From Desulforadius tongensis (GTDB taxonomy: Bacteria > Bacillota > Desulfotomaculia > Desulfotomaculales > Desulfohalotomaculaceae): a DNA stretch of 64,000 nt. Position 1 is the stretch's first letter, and each line of letters begins with the position of its first letter. A model generated the notes under the pieces. That model made no database searches and was not told the DNA's origin. It worked only from the letters and a program-made list of their open reading frames with translations. The stretch spans positions 40,541-104,540 of the forward strand of contig NZ_JAFBCW010000008.1 of NCBI RefSeq assembly GCF_016907915.1, given 5' to 3'. A program made the position numbers and the translations under genes. Shown in pieces: positions 8,464 through 17,456 of this stretch.

Positions 8464-9534
8464 ATGTCCATGGATGATTTCCAACAAAGTACGGATGAAA
8501 CAAAATCAACCAGATTTGTACACCTGTACCCGGGCCTGCGGGTATTACTGTACATAAGCCTGATAGAGCTGATTATATTTATAACATGCATCTTTTTAAT
8601 CGCCAAATACGAAGGCCTATCCATGTATGAAGCCTTTTACATGGCTGTAATCACGGTATTTACCGTTGGCTACGGGGACATCACCCCCCAAACCACAGCC
8701 GGTCAAAAGACAGTTATACTGATGGTTGTTACAGGCGTGGGCTACATTTCTTTTTTTAGTTCTCTGCTGGTAACAACACTGATTGAGGGCAAAATACTTC
8801 ATCTTTGGAGTGAAATAGTAATGGAAAGAAAAATCTCCCGGCTCAGAAACCATATTATCGTCTGCAGCCTGGGCCGTGCCGGCAGTGCGGCAATAAGAAG
8901 ACTGCAAAAAGAGGGCATAGCCTGTGTGGGAATAGACATCAATGAAGAAAGGTGCAAAATTTTGCGCGATCAGGGGCACCTGACGTTATTAGGAGATGCC
9001 ACCGAAGACGCCGTTTTAGAGAAAGCCGGCATCAAACGCGCCACCGCTGTAATCACCGCCCTACCCGAAGACGGGGACAACATCTTAATCACCATGGCGG
9101 CTAAAGATTTAAATAAAAATATTCGTGTGGTAGCCCGGGCAGATAAAAAGGAAAACGAAACCCGCTTAAGAAGAGCCGGCGCCGACTGGGTAACGGTGGT
9201 TGGTTTGCCCGCAGGAACGCGGCTGGCCATGGCCGCCGTAAAACCCATCACCAGCGATTTTGTACAAACCTTTTTAGATGAGTACAGTTTAAAGTTAGAA
9301 GAGTTTTTTATTGAAAAAGACTGTCCCCTGGCTAATAAAGCAATAAAAGATATAAACCTGCGTGAAAAGTACGGGATGCATATCTTAGCCGTTGTGAGAA
9401 ACAAACAAACTTTGGCCAACCCCAGTGCCGATGAAAAAATTCTTCCCGGGGATATTATTATTGTCTTCGGCACTCCTGACGAAATGGAAAAAGCGGAAAA
9501 AATATTGGGCTTTTCCTGCCCGCTAAAATTATAA
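8464..9534 (+). CDS. Two-TM potassium channel with cytosolic RCK (TrkA-N/TrkA-C) domains
   Basis: The 356-residue protein has two transmembrane helices flanking a pore loop with the K+ selectivity filter TVGYGD (residues 67-72). A RCK-N Rossmann domain follows, starting HIIVCSLGRAGSAAIRRL near residue 124, where the G-x-G-x-x dinucleotide loop is slightly changed. A TrkA-C domain ends with ILPGDIIIVFGTPDEMEKAE. This is the MthK/Kch-like architecture gated by a ligand on the RCK ring. The ATG chosen is 6 nt from AAAGGA. An in-frame TTG at 8446 lies upstream of that site. The gene precedes an HD-GYP gene, 23 nt apart, and is likely co-transcribed with it. Confidence 0.9.
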   Translation: MSMDDFQQSTDETKSTRFVHLYPGLRVLLYISLIELIIFITCIFLIAKYEGLSMYEAFYMAVITVFTVGYGDITPQTTAGQKTVILMVVTGVGYISFFSSLLVTTLIEGKILHLWSEIVMERKISRLRNHIIVCSLGRAGSAAIRRLQKEGIACVGIDINEERCKILRDQGHLTLLGDATEDAVLEKAGIKRATAVITALPEDGDNILITMAAKDLNKNIRVVARADKKENETRLRRAGADWVTVVGLPAGTRLAMAAVKPITSDFVQTFLDEYSLKLEEFFIEKDCPLANKAIKDINLREKYGMHILAVVRNKQTLANPSADEKILPGDIIIVFGTPDEMEKAEKILGFSCPLKL

Positions 9535-9557
9535 TCTATCTTTGGGAGAAAGTTAGT

Positions 9558-10667
9558 ATGCGCAGAGTAGATGTTTTTTCTCTCAAACCGGGTTTAAAAG
9601 TAGGGCGCACCATTTACAACCAGCGGGGAGAAGTGCTCTTAAAAGCAGGAGCTTTACTAACCCCCGGTTACATATCAAAGTTAATCAATCACGGGGTACC
9701 CTTTGTATTTATAGATGACGGCCTGCTGCCGGATATCAAGGTAAAGGATGTTATTGCTGAAGAAACAAGGGTGGCCGCTGTCCAGCAGGTAAAAAAAGTA
9801 CTGCTGGATACACAGGAGTCAGGCCGGCTGGTCATTGAACCCCAGTCTTTCTATCAAACGGTAAGCAGGTTTACCAGCGATCTGCTGTCCCAAGAATCAT
9901 TAATGCTAAATTTAGTAGATTTACGGGATCAGGATAATTATACTTTTGCCCATTCAGTAAATGTTTGCGTTTTATCTATTATGACCGGCATTACCATGGG
10001 CTTCAGCAGAGAAGAGCTGGCTGTTTTAGGTATTGGAGCCCTGCTGCATGATTTAGGCAAGGTAATGATACCGGACGAAATTTTAAACAAACCGGGCCGG
10101 CTTACCCCGGAGGAATTTTCAATAATGAAACAGCACCCCATTCACGGGTACAATTTAATCCGCTCTGCCGAAGGCTTGGACGACATACCGGCCATCATCG
10201 CTCTGCAGCATCACGAAAGTTACGACGGTTCTGGTTACCCTTACGGTATCAAAGGAGCAGATTTTCACCTGTACTCCCAAATCACCGCCATAGCAGATAA
10301 GTTTGATGCCCTGACGGCAAACCGCATTTACCGCAGGGCTTATCCACCCCATGAAGCTTATGAAATGTGTGCCGCTTCCGGCAACTATTTATTCGACAGC
10401 TGTGTTGTGGAAAAATTCCTGCATAATATAGCGGCATATCCCACCGGCACGCTGGTGGAGTTAAACAACGGGCAAACAGCCATCGTTTTGGATACACCCA
10501 AAGGTTACTCATTGTTTCCCCGGGTAAGGGTATTATTTGACAGCAGCGGGCGCCCCCTGCCGTCACCAGAGGAAATATCCCTGGTGGATGAAGATGAAAT
10601 AACTGTGGTTAAAGTTTTAAATAACAACGAAGTACAGCGGTTGCTGGAAAAACTCGGCTTAAGCTGA
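9558..10667 (+). CDS. HD-GYP domain protein (putative c-di-GMP phosphodiesterase)
   Basis: This is a 369-residue cytosolic protein. After an N-terminal domain of about 130 residues, the HD-GYP domain shows HSVNVCVLS, the HD pair in LLHDLGKVMIPDEILNKPG, HPIHGYNL, and the GYP-containing LQHHESYDGSGYPYGIKG, then DKFDALTANRIYR. These residues bind the catalytic metals in c-di-GMP phosphodiesterases that produce pGpG or GMP. There is no receiver or membrane sensor domain. The C-terminal tail (about 80 residues) matches the extension of many Firmicute HD-GYP proteins. It is probably in one transcript with the K+ channel. Confidence 0.9.
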   Translation: MRRVDVFSLKPGLKVGRTIYNQRGEVLLKAGALLTPGYISKLINHGVPFVFIDDGLLPDIKVKDVIAEETRVAAVQQVKKVLLDTQESGRLVIEPQSFYQTVSRFTSDLLSQESLMLNLVDLRDQDNYTFAHSVNVCVLSIMTGITMGFSREELAVLGIGALLHDLGKVMIPDEILNKPGRLTPEEFSIMKQHPIHGYNLIRSAEGLDDIPAIIALQHHESYDGSGYPYGIKGADFHLYSQITAIADKFDALTANRIYRRAYPPHEAYEMCAASGNYLFDSCVVEKFLHNIAAYPTGTLVELNNGQTAIVLDTPKGYSLFPRVRVLFDSSGRPLPSPEEISLVDEDEITVVKVLNNNEVQRLLEKLGLS

Positions 10668-10686
10668 ATTTAACTCCGCGGGCACC

Positions 10687-11424
10687 TCATTGCTTTTCTA
10701 TCAAATACCGCCAGTAGCGGGTGGGCATAAACTGCCGCTGTAATTTCAGGTTGGTACGGCCCGGCACAGATGCACTTCTAAAATAGTTTTTCCACATCTG
10801 CTGGCAGTATTTTTCTTCCTCCGCCAAAACATAATCCCGGCCGGGGTCCAGCACCGTCATCACCCATTCCTTTTGGTTATAAAGGACTGCCACATCCCTT
10901 TTCCGGTCATGAATAACCCAGTTTTGATCACTCAAGCGCCTGGCAAAGTGGGGAGCCACCAGGCTGACAATGTTATAATCCGGTTCTATGGGCGCGTAAT
11001 ATATTTCCCCTTTCAGTTTTCGAAAGCGAATCAACCCCAGCAGGCGGTGCTTTTCTAATCCCACCTTTTGGCTGATCTTATGTATCATCGCTACCCGGTG
11101 GTCCGTGAGGTGCCGGTCAATATCCCTTCCCACTTTCCAGCCCAACTGCAGGTAGCGATAAATTAACAATTCCACACCCGTTATCTCTGACAGGAAAGCA
11201 TAAAAAACACGGCGCAGGGCAGTGGGAGATATTTTGTTTTTAATGGCCTGAAAAACCTTGTCTGCCTTTATTTCATCGGTATCAATTTCTTCCACCTGCG
11301 CAAATAAGTTACCGGTAAACCTATGCCGGGGTAATATATCTTCCGGTTTAGCGCTGCGATAGTAGGATTCATAAATGGCAGTCAACAGCCCCTGGAAGCT
11401 GCCGTCATAAATGTAGTAACGCAT
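10687..11424 (-). CDS. DUF4130 / TIGR03915-type DNA metabolism protein
   Basis: The 245-residue protein matches the family described as a partner of a radical-SAM DNA repair/modification enzyme. It starts MRYYIYDGSFQGLLTAIYESY, contains a basic middle region, and ends VPGRTNLKLQRQFMPTRYWRYLIEKQ, which are family hallmarks. In some bacteria this domain is fused to a uracil-DNA glycosylase; here it is free-standing. AGGAG lies 8 nt from the ATG. It directly follows the radical-SAM gene (25 nt), so the two form an operon. The biochemical role is unknown. Confidence 0.82.
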   Translation of the reverse strand: MRYYIYDGSFQGLLTAIYESYYRSAKPEDILPRHRFTGNLFAQVEEIDTDEIKADKVFQAIKNKISPTALRRVFYAFLSEITGVELLIYRYLQLGWKVGRDIDRHLTDHRVAMIHKISQKVGLEKHRLLGLIRFRKLKGEIYYAPIEPDYNIVSLVAPHFARRLSDQNWVIHDRKRDVAVLYNQKEWVMTVLDPGRDYVLAEEEKYCQQMWKNYFRSASVPGRTNLKLQRQFMPTRYWRYLIEKQ

Positions 11425-11449
11425 GTTCAAAACTCCTACCTGAAAAATG

Positions 11450-12691
11450 TTACGTGAACATCGTTAATTGTTCACCACCAGAATCTGCCGGTACTTTGTC
11501 CAGCAGTTTCTGTCTAAGGAAATCCGGCCGAAAAGCAGTTTCACCATAATACTTTCCCCGGCAGGTAATAAAATAACGGGCTCTTTTTAACACCACGCCA
11601 ATTTTCTTTAAATCTTCATACCCCAGCGATCCTACCCTGCGAGCGGCAGCAATTCTCTTTGCCGATTTAACACCTATACCCGGAACCCGCAGCAGCATCC
11701 GGTAGTCGGCTTTGTTTATTTCAATGGGAAACAGGTGCAGATTCCGCAAAGCCCAGCTTGCTTTAGGATCCAGCTCCAGGTCAAGGTTGGGGTTGTTTTC
11801 ACTAAGCAGCTCACCGGCAGAAAAACCGTAAAACCGCAGCAGCCAGTCTGCCTGGTAAAGCCTGTTTTCTCTCACCAGCGGGGGGTTTGTTATACTGGGC
11901 AGTTTGGGATCATCTGATACCGGCACATAAGCAGAATAATAAACCCTTTTCAAGTTAAAACTGCGGTACAAGCTTTCTGAAAGCTTAATAATGCGCAGAT
12001 CACAGTCCGGCGTTGCTCCCACAATCAGCTGGGTGCTTTGCCCCGCCGGAACAAAGGATGGCGCATGTTTAAATAATTTACGCTCTTCTTTATATTGATC
12101 AATGTAAGATGTTATACCGCCCATTGACTTTAGTATTATTTCTTTCTTTTTCCGGGGGGCCAGCAGTTTCAGCCCCCTGTCCGATGGAAGTTCAATATTC
12201 ACACTCATCCGGTCAACGTACTTACCGGCCTCTGAAATCAACTTTAAATCCGCCCCCGGTATGGCTTTCAAGTGTATGTAACCGTTAAATTTATATTCGC
12301 CGCGCAGTTTCTTTACCGTCCTCAGAAGCTGCTCCATGGTATAGTCTTCACTGCGGTAAATAGCAGAACTTAAAAACAGGCCTTCTATGTAATTCCGGCG
12401 GTAAAAGCTGATGGTTAGTTCAATCACTTCTTCCGGGGTAAAAGAGGCCCTGGGAATATCGCTGGTAATTCTGTTCACACAGTAGGCACAGTTATAACAG
12501 CAGTCATTGGTAAACAGTATTTTTAAAAGGGACACACAGCGGCCGTCATCAGTCCAGCTGTGGCAGATACCGCTGTAAGCAGCATTCCCCACCCCGCCGG
12601 GGATATTTTGGCGATTACTTCCGCTGGACGAACATGAAACATCGTATTTAGCAGCGGCAGATAATATCTTAAGTTTTTCCGCCAGATCCAT
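11450..12691 (-). CDS. Putative DNA modification/repair radical SAM protein (TIGR03916 type)
   Basis: This is a 413-residue cytosolic protein. The radical-SAM cluster motif is in NDCCYNCAYCVNR (C-x3-C-x2-C), followed by a TIM-barrel-like region with GLFLSSAIYRSEDYTMEQ and VGATPDCDLRI. The C-terminus carries a helix-hairpin-helix DNA-binding motif (LLRVPGIGVKSAKRIAAARR). This domain order defines the family that pairs with the DUF4130 protein encoded immediately downstream. The ATG with GAGGGGAG upstream was chosen over a GTG 15 nt earlier that lies inside that site. The substrate is unknown; a DNA lesion is the usual inference. Confidence 0.87.
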   Translation of the reverse strand: MDLAEKLKILSAAAKYDVSCSSSGSNRQNIPGGVGNAAYSGICHSWTDDGRCVSLLKILFTNDCCYNCAYCVNRITSDIPRASFTPEEVIELTISFYRRNYIEGLFLSSAIYRSEDYTMEQLLRTVKKLRGEYKFNGYIHLKAIPGADLKLISEAGKYVDRMSVNIELPSDRGLKLLAPRKKKEIILKSMGGITSYIDQYKEERKLFKHAPSFVPAGQSTQLIVGATPDCDLRIIKLSESLYRSFNLKRVYYSAYVPVSDDPKLPSITNPPLVRENRLYQADWLLRFYGFSAGELLSENNPNLDLELDPKASWALRNLHLFPIEINKADYRMLLRVPGIGVKSAKRIAAARRVGSLGYEDLKKIGVVLKRARYFITCRGKYYGETAFRPDFLRQKLLDKVPADSGGEQLTMFT

Positions 12692-12968
12692 CAATACTCC
12701 CCTCACAGAATATATGTTCTCCCAGCATTATAACATATCTGCATTCTTATTGGTAGGCATCACAAAACTCTTACCTGTATTGATAAAAATTTTAAAAAAA
12801 TTCGAGCAGCATATTGAGAAATCTCTGACTATCAATTATACTAATGTATACCAAAATAGTGCACTATATGTAATATATTTCCCGGGAGGTGATAATTTAC
12901 ACTGTTTCGGTTAACAAAATCAAGCAGCAGCTTAAACCGCCAATCACTTTAGAAAGGGAGATAAAAAA

Positions 12969-14306
12969 ATGGACGCTGCACTGTTATCGCGTATACAATT
13001 TGCTCTTACGGTAGGTTTTCATTTTATTTTCCCGCCGCTTACCATCGGTATGGCCTGGTTAATTGTAATTATGCAAACACTGTATTTAAAAACTAAAAAC
13101 GAACTCTACCGTACAATATCGCAGTTTTGGATAAAACTGTTTGCCATCAGTTTTGTGATGGGAGTAGCCACTGGAATTGTAATGGAATTTCAATTTGGTA
13201 CCAACTGGTCGGAATATTCCCGGTTTGTAGGGGACATTTTTGGCGCCCCGCTGGCGGCGGAAGGTATTTTTGCCTTTTTCCTGGAGTCTGCCTTTATTGG
13301 AGTTTTAATATGGGGTAAAGACCGGGTATCTAAGGTATTTTACTGGTTCTCGGCCTTAATGGTGGCCCTGGGATCCACCCTGTCTGCCTTTTGGATTATC
13401 GTGGCCAACTCCTGGATGCAGACACCGGCCGGCTTCCACATTGTTAACGGCCGGGCTGAGCTGACTGATTTTTGGAGCGCGGTGTTTAATCCTTCCACTG
13501 TACCCCGCTATTTACATACCGTTGACGGCACTTTAATCACCGGGGCTTTTTTTGTAATGGGTATTTCCGCCCACTACCTGTTAAAGAAAAAGCACCTGGA
13601 CTTTGCTAAAAACAGTTTAAAAATTGCCCTGATTGCAGCTCTGGCCGCTTCACTGCTGCAGTGCGCCCTGGGGCACTACCATGCAGTGCAGGTGGCAGAA
13701 ACCCAGCCGGAAAAGCTGGCCGCCTTCGAGGGAGCATTTGAAACGGAAAAGGGCGCCCCACTGCTGCTGTTCGGTATTCCCGATGCCGAAGCAGAAACCA
13801 CCCGGTTTGCCATCGGCATTCCCAAACTTTTGAGCTGGGTGGCTTTCGGAGATTTTAATGCCGAAGTCAAGGGATTAAAGGATTTTCCCAGAGATGAATG
13901 GCCGCCGTTGGGTATAACCTTTACCTCTTTCCACTTAATGGTTGCACTGGGCAGTTACTTTATACTGCTGACACTGGTGGGAATTTACCTCCTCTACAGC
14001 GGGAAAATTTACACGCACAGGTTTTATCAAAAACTGCTGCTGTACTCCATCCCCCTGCCTTTTATAGCTAACGAGCTGGGATGGACCGCGGCAGAAGTAG
14101 GGCGGCAGCCCTGGATAGTTTACAAAGTTATGAAAACCATTGACGGTGCTTCCTTCACCGTTCCCGCTGTACAAATATTGTTTTCAATCATTATCTTTAC
14201 TGCAATCTATATTGTGCTGTTCTCTGCCTGGATTTATCTGCTGCGCAAGAAAATCAATGACGGTCCCGGTGAATCTTTAGAGCCCGGTAAGGAGGTGACT
14301 ATATAA
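12969..14306 (+). CDS. cydA: Cytochrome bd oxidase subunit I
   Basis: CydA carries the three haems and the quinol-oxidising site of the bd-type terminal oxidase, which reduces O2 to water with low proton yield. In anaerobes this mostly protects against oxygen. The 445 residues contain the haem-ligand histidine region FHFIFPPLTIGMAWL at the N-terminus, the conserved WIIVANSWMQTPAG, and GRQPWIVYKVM near the C-terminus. The length fits the short Q-loop class. AAAGGGAG precedes the ATG. The stop TAA overlaps the cydB ATG (TAATG), so translation is coupled. Confidence 0.96.
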   Translation: MDAALLSRIQFALTVGFHFIFPPLTIGMAWLIVIMQTLYLKTKNELYRTISQFWIKLFAISFVMGVATGIVMEFQFGTNWSEYSRFVGDIFGAPLAAEGIFAFFLESAFIGVLIWGKDRVSKVFYWFSALMVALGSTLSAFWIIVANSWMQTPAGFHIVNGRAELTDFWSAVFNPSTVPRYLHTVDGTLITGAFFVMGISAHYLLKKKHLDFAKNSLKIALIAALAASLLQCALGHYHAVQVAETQPEKLAAFEGAFETEKGAPLLLFGIPDAEAETTRFAIGIPKLLSWVAFGDFNAEVKGLKDFPRDEWPPLGITFTSFHLMVALGSYFILLTLVGIYLLYSGKIYTHRFYQKLLLYSIPLPFIANELGWTAAEVGRQPWIVYKVMKTIDGASFTVPAVQILFSIIIFTAIYIVLFSAWIYLLRKKINDGPGESLEPGKEVTI

Positions 14307-15346
14307 TGACGCTGGAAACATTACAGGCAGCCTGGTTTATACTGGTAGCAGTTCTGATTACCGGCTATGCCCTGCTGGACGGGTTTGATTTGGGCATTGG
14401 CAGCCTGCACCTGTTTACCAAAACCGAAGAAGAAAGAAAGACCATGTTTTACACCATCGGCCCTTTTTGGGACAGCAACCAGGTATGGCTTTTAACCGGC
14501 GGCGGGGCTATCTTTGCTGCCTTTCCCATGGTTTACGCCACGGTATTCAGCGGCTTTTACCTGGCTTTAATGCTGCTGCTGTTCGCCCTGATTTTCCGCG
14601 CCGTTTCCATTGAATTTCAGCATTTAGTGCCGTGCCCCCGCTGGAAAAGGGCCTGGGATTGGGGATTTGCTCTAGGCAGTATACTGCCATCCGTCTTATT
14701 TGGCGTAGCCATGGGCAATATACTGAGGGGTATTCCTTTGGACGCTGAACACAACTTCACCGGCAGCTTTTTCGATTTGCTAAACCCCTACTCGCTGCTG
14801 CTGGGCCTGGTAAGCCTGGCCATGTTCACCATGCACGGCGCCGCCTTTTTGGCCGCCAAAACCGAAGGGCCGCTGGAAGAAAAGGCCCGGCGCTGGGGAC
14901 GAAGCGCCTGGTTGGCCTATGTACCGCTGTTTTTAACCGGCACAGTGTGGAGTTATGCCAGCACCCCCAGGTTGTTTGAAAACTTTTTCCACCAACCCGT
15001 GCTGCTTGTACTGCCGCTTATGGCGGTGATTGGTATGGTGTTATACCCAACGGCATTAAAGCGGGATAAGTGGAAACCATTTATGGCCTCAGCCTTAAAC
15101 ATTTTAGGAGTGCTGGGTATAGCGGCAGCCAGCTTATTCCCGTATTTAGTACCCTCCAACCCGGATTTGGCCAATAGTTTAACTATTTACAACGCTTCTT
15201 CTTCCCAGCTGACTCTTACGGTAATGCTGATTTTAGCCCTTACCGGCATGCCGCTGGTGATTTTATACAGCTCATACATTTACAAAAAGTTTACGGGCAG
15301 TGCAAAAACGCACCCCACCGTATCTAAAATTAATTTTCCGGGATAA
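14306..15346 (+). CDS. cydB: Cytochrome bd oxidase subunit II
   Basis: The 346-residue polytopic partner of CydA has about nine helices. It starts with the typical WFILVAVLITGYALLDGFDLGIGSLHLF, followed by IGPFWDSNQVWLLTGGGAIFAAFP, the CydB signature. CydB stabilises the haem-bearing subunit. It is translationally coupled to cydA by a one-base overlap and followed by a strong bidirectional terminator. No cydCD assembly ABC transporter is in the window. Confidence 0.96.
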   Translation: MTLETLQAAWFILVAVLITGYALLDGFDLGIGSLHLFTKTEEERKTMFYTIGPFWDSNQVWLLTGGGAIFAAFPMVYATVFSGFYLALMLLLFALIFRAVSIEFQHLVPCPRWKRAWDWGFALGSILPSVLFGVAMGNILRGIPLDAEHNFTGSFFDLLNPYSLLLGLVSLAMFTMHGAAFLAAKTEGPLEEKARRWGRSAWLAYVPLFLTGTVWSYASTPRLFENFFHQPVLLVLPLMAVIGMVLYPTALKRDKWKPFMASALNILGVLGIAAASLFPYLVPSNPDLANSLTIYNASSSQLTLTVMLILALTGMPLVILYSSYIYKKFTGSAKTHPTVSKINFPG

Positions 15347-15403
15347 AGACGATAAATAAAACCGCATTCACCGGCAGAAGCAAAACTTTGGCCGGTAACG
15401 TAA

Positions 15404-15443
15404 TTAAGACCACCTTTTATAATTTAATAAAAGGTGGTCTTAA
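15404..15443. terminator. Bidirectional terminator between convergent cydB and htpG
   Basis: A perfect 17-bp inverted repeat, TTAAGACCACCTTTTAT with its exact complement, surrounds a 6-nt loop (AATTTA). A/T-rich flanks give U-runs both ways, so it can serve cydAB on the plus strand and htpG on the minus strand. Confidence 0.88.
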
Positions 15444-15459
15444 AATGAACAGCAAATTT

Positions 15460-17307
15460 TTAACTCTCCATGGCTTTTTCTAAAATCTGGTACATGCGGT
15501 CCACCATGTCCCTGGGATCCACAATTAACCCGGCTGATATCAGAGCGTTATCATATATCTGCTCTGCAGCTATTTGGGCCAAGGTTTCATCTTTTTTAAT
15601 TAAAGCGTTTAGCTTTTGGATAATGGAGTGCTTAGTGTTAATTTCCATCGTTTTAGGTGCAATTTTGTGCCCATCTTTATTCACCAGCTGCATCATCCGC
15701 TCCATGCTGTTGGTCGTATAACCTGGGCTCAATATAATGGCCGGGCTGTCCACCAGGCGTTTGGATTCACGCACCGTACTGACTTTTTCTCCCAGTGTTT
15801 TCTTCATCCATTCCAACAGTTCTTTTACTTCATCTTCAGGTAATCCTTTTTCCTTACCCCCATCATCGCCGGTCAGATCCAGGTTTTCTTGGTCTGCAGA
15901 TACTAACTTTTTGCCTTCATACTCGCCCAATTGGGTTAATATATAGTCATCCACCGCTTCGCGGGTATAAATTACCTCTATATCCCGGCTGCGGAACACT
16001 TCTAAATACGGGCCGGCTTCAATGGCTTCCCTGCTGGGACCATTAATGTAGTAAATGGCCTGTTGTCCTTCCTTCATCCGCCCCACATATTCTTTTAAGG
16101 AAATCAACTTGCCCGGTTCAGATTTGCTGGATTCAAAGCGCAGCAGCTTCACCAGCTCATCCCGGTGAGTAAAATCTGACGCCGCACCCTCTTTAATAAA
16201 CATGCTGAACCTTTCCCAAAACTGATGGTATTTTTCCGGTTCTTTCTCGGCCTGTTCATTGAGAAACCTGAGAAAACGCTTGGTGATAACCCGGCGCAGC
16301 TTGGATACCAGCACACTGTCCTGCATATTCTCCCGGGATATATTTAACGGCAGTTCTTCACTATCCACCACACCCTTTACAAAACGCAGCCACTGGGGCA
16401 GTATATGCTCGGATTGCTGCTGAATCAATACCTTTTTGCAGTACAGGTTTACCCCCGGCTCCAGGCGTCCAAAGCCGAACCGTTCAAAATTATCATTGGG
16501 TACAAATAAAAGGGCGTTAATGGACAGGGGTGCATCCGCTGAAAAATGCAGCCGGAATAACGGCTCATCATAGGCATTGCTTATGTATTTGTAAAACTCT
16601 TTGTATTCTTCTTCTGTAACTTCGTTCTTGTTCTTAGTCCAAATTGCCTGAATGGTATTTACTTTTTCCCCGTTAACCAGGATGGGGAAAGGCACAAAAC
16701 TTGAATACTGTTTAATTATTCTTTTCACAGTATCGGGCTTGGCAAATTCCCGGGCGTTATCCTTTAAATGCAGGATAATTTTCGTTCCCCGGCTTAAGCC
16801 CTCTTCTTCACTAATGGTATAACTGCCCGTACCCTCCGAAGTCCACCTGCATCCCTGGGCTTCCGGTTTATATGAGCGGGTTAACAGCGTAACTTTTTCC
16901 GCCACCATAAAGGCAGAATAAAAGCCTACCCCAAACTGGCCAATTAAATTAACATCTTTACTATCACTTTCTGCTAAATGCTTAAGGAAAACCTTTGACC
17001 CGGAGTGGGCAATGGTTCCCAAATTCTGTACCAACTCATCCCCGGTCATACCGATACCGGTATCGGAAATGCTCAAGGTGTGTGCTTGTTCATCCACATT
17101 TATAGATATTTCCAGGGGTAAATCCTTATCCCAAACTTCACTGCCGGCAAGCTTTAAATAGCGTATTTTTTCCAGGGCATCGGCAGCATTGGATATTAAC
17201 TCCCGCAGAAAAATCTCCCGATCGGTGTACAGGGAATTGATTACAATATCCAGCAGCTGCTTAACCTCCGCCTGAAATTCCTTGGTTTCACCGCTAGTAC
17301 CGCTCAC
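15460..17307 (-). CDS. htpG: Molecular chaperone HtpG (Hsp90)
   Basis: This 615-residue cytosolic ATP-dependent chaperone is full-length for bacterial Hsp90. The GHKL ATPase motifs are visible: FLRELISNAADALEKIRYL, ISDTGIGMTGDEL, GTIAHSGSKVFL and IGQFGVGFYSAFMVA. The middle domain has NISRENMQDS, with the catalytic-loop arginine, and the C-terminus is a dimerisation domain. The GTG start has GGGGGGTTGAAGA ahead of it. The gene is monocistronic. Confidence 0.97.
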   Translation of the reverse strand: MSGTSGETKEFQAEVKQLLDIVINSLYTDREIFLRELISNAADALEKIRYLKLAGSEVWDKDLPLEISINVDEQAHTLSISDTGIGMTGDELVQNLGTIAHSGSKVFLKHLAESDSKDVNLIGQFGVGFYSAFMVAEKVTLLTRSYKPEAQGCRWTSEGTGSYTISEEEGLSRGTKIILHLKDNAREFAKPDTVKRIIKQYSSFVPFPILVNGEKVNTIQAIWTKNKNEVTEEEYKEFYKYISNAYDEPLFRLHFSADAPLSINALLFVPNDNFERFGFGRLEPGVNLYCKKVLIQQQSEHILPQWLRFVKGVVDSEELPLNISRENMQDSVLVSKLRRVITKRFLRFLNEQAEKEPEKYHQFWERFSMFIKEGAASDFTHRDELVKLLRFESSKSEPGKLISLKEYVGRMKEGQQAIYYINGPSREAIEAGPYLEVFRSRDIEVIYTREAVDDYILTQLGEYEGKKLVSADQENLDLTGDDGGKEKGLPEDEVKELLEWMKKTLGEKVSTVRESKRLVDSPAIILSPGYTTNSMERMMQLVNKDGHKIAPKTMEINTKHSIIQKLNALIKKDETLAQIAAEQIYDNALISAGLIVDPRDMVDRMYQILEKAMES

Positions 17308-17423
17308 TCTTCAACCCCCCTGTTAATTTATTAAAATTGTTACCGCTCTTCCATTAGATAATATAATTATAATTTTTTAGCAATGCAACACCTTTTATTT
17401 TGCATTACCGCAATTTAAAAGCG

Positions 17424-17455
17424 CCCGGCTTTTCAGCCAAACGCTTTTTTAATAC
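17424..17455 (-). terminator. Terminator-like hairpin after fliY
   Basis: AAAAGCG and CGCTTTT pair around an inner GGCT/AGCC stem, immediately downstream (minus strand) of the fliY stop. The A-run becomes a U-run in the transcript. The stem is imperfect. Confidence 0.5.
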
Positions 17456-17456
17456 T

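Noticed and set aside
10338..10347. TTATCCACC, similar to a DnaA box
   Set aside because: It is a single copy inside the HD-GYP coding sequence, not part of a cluster.
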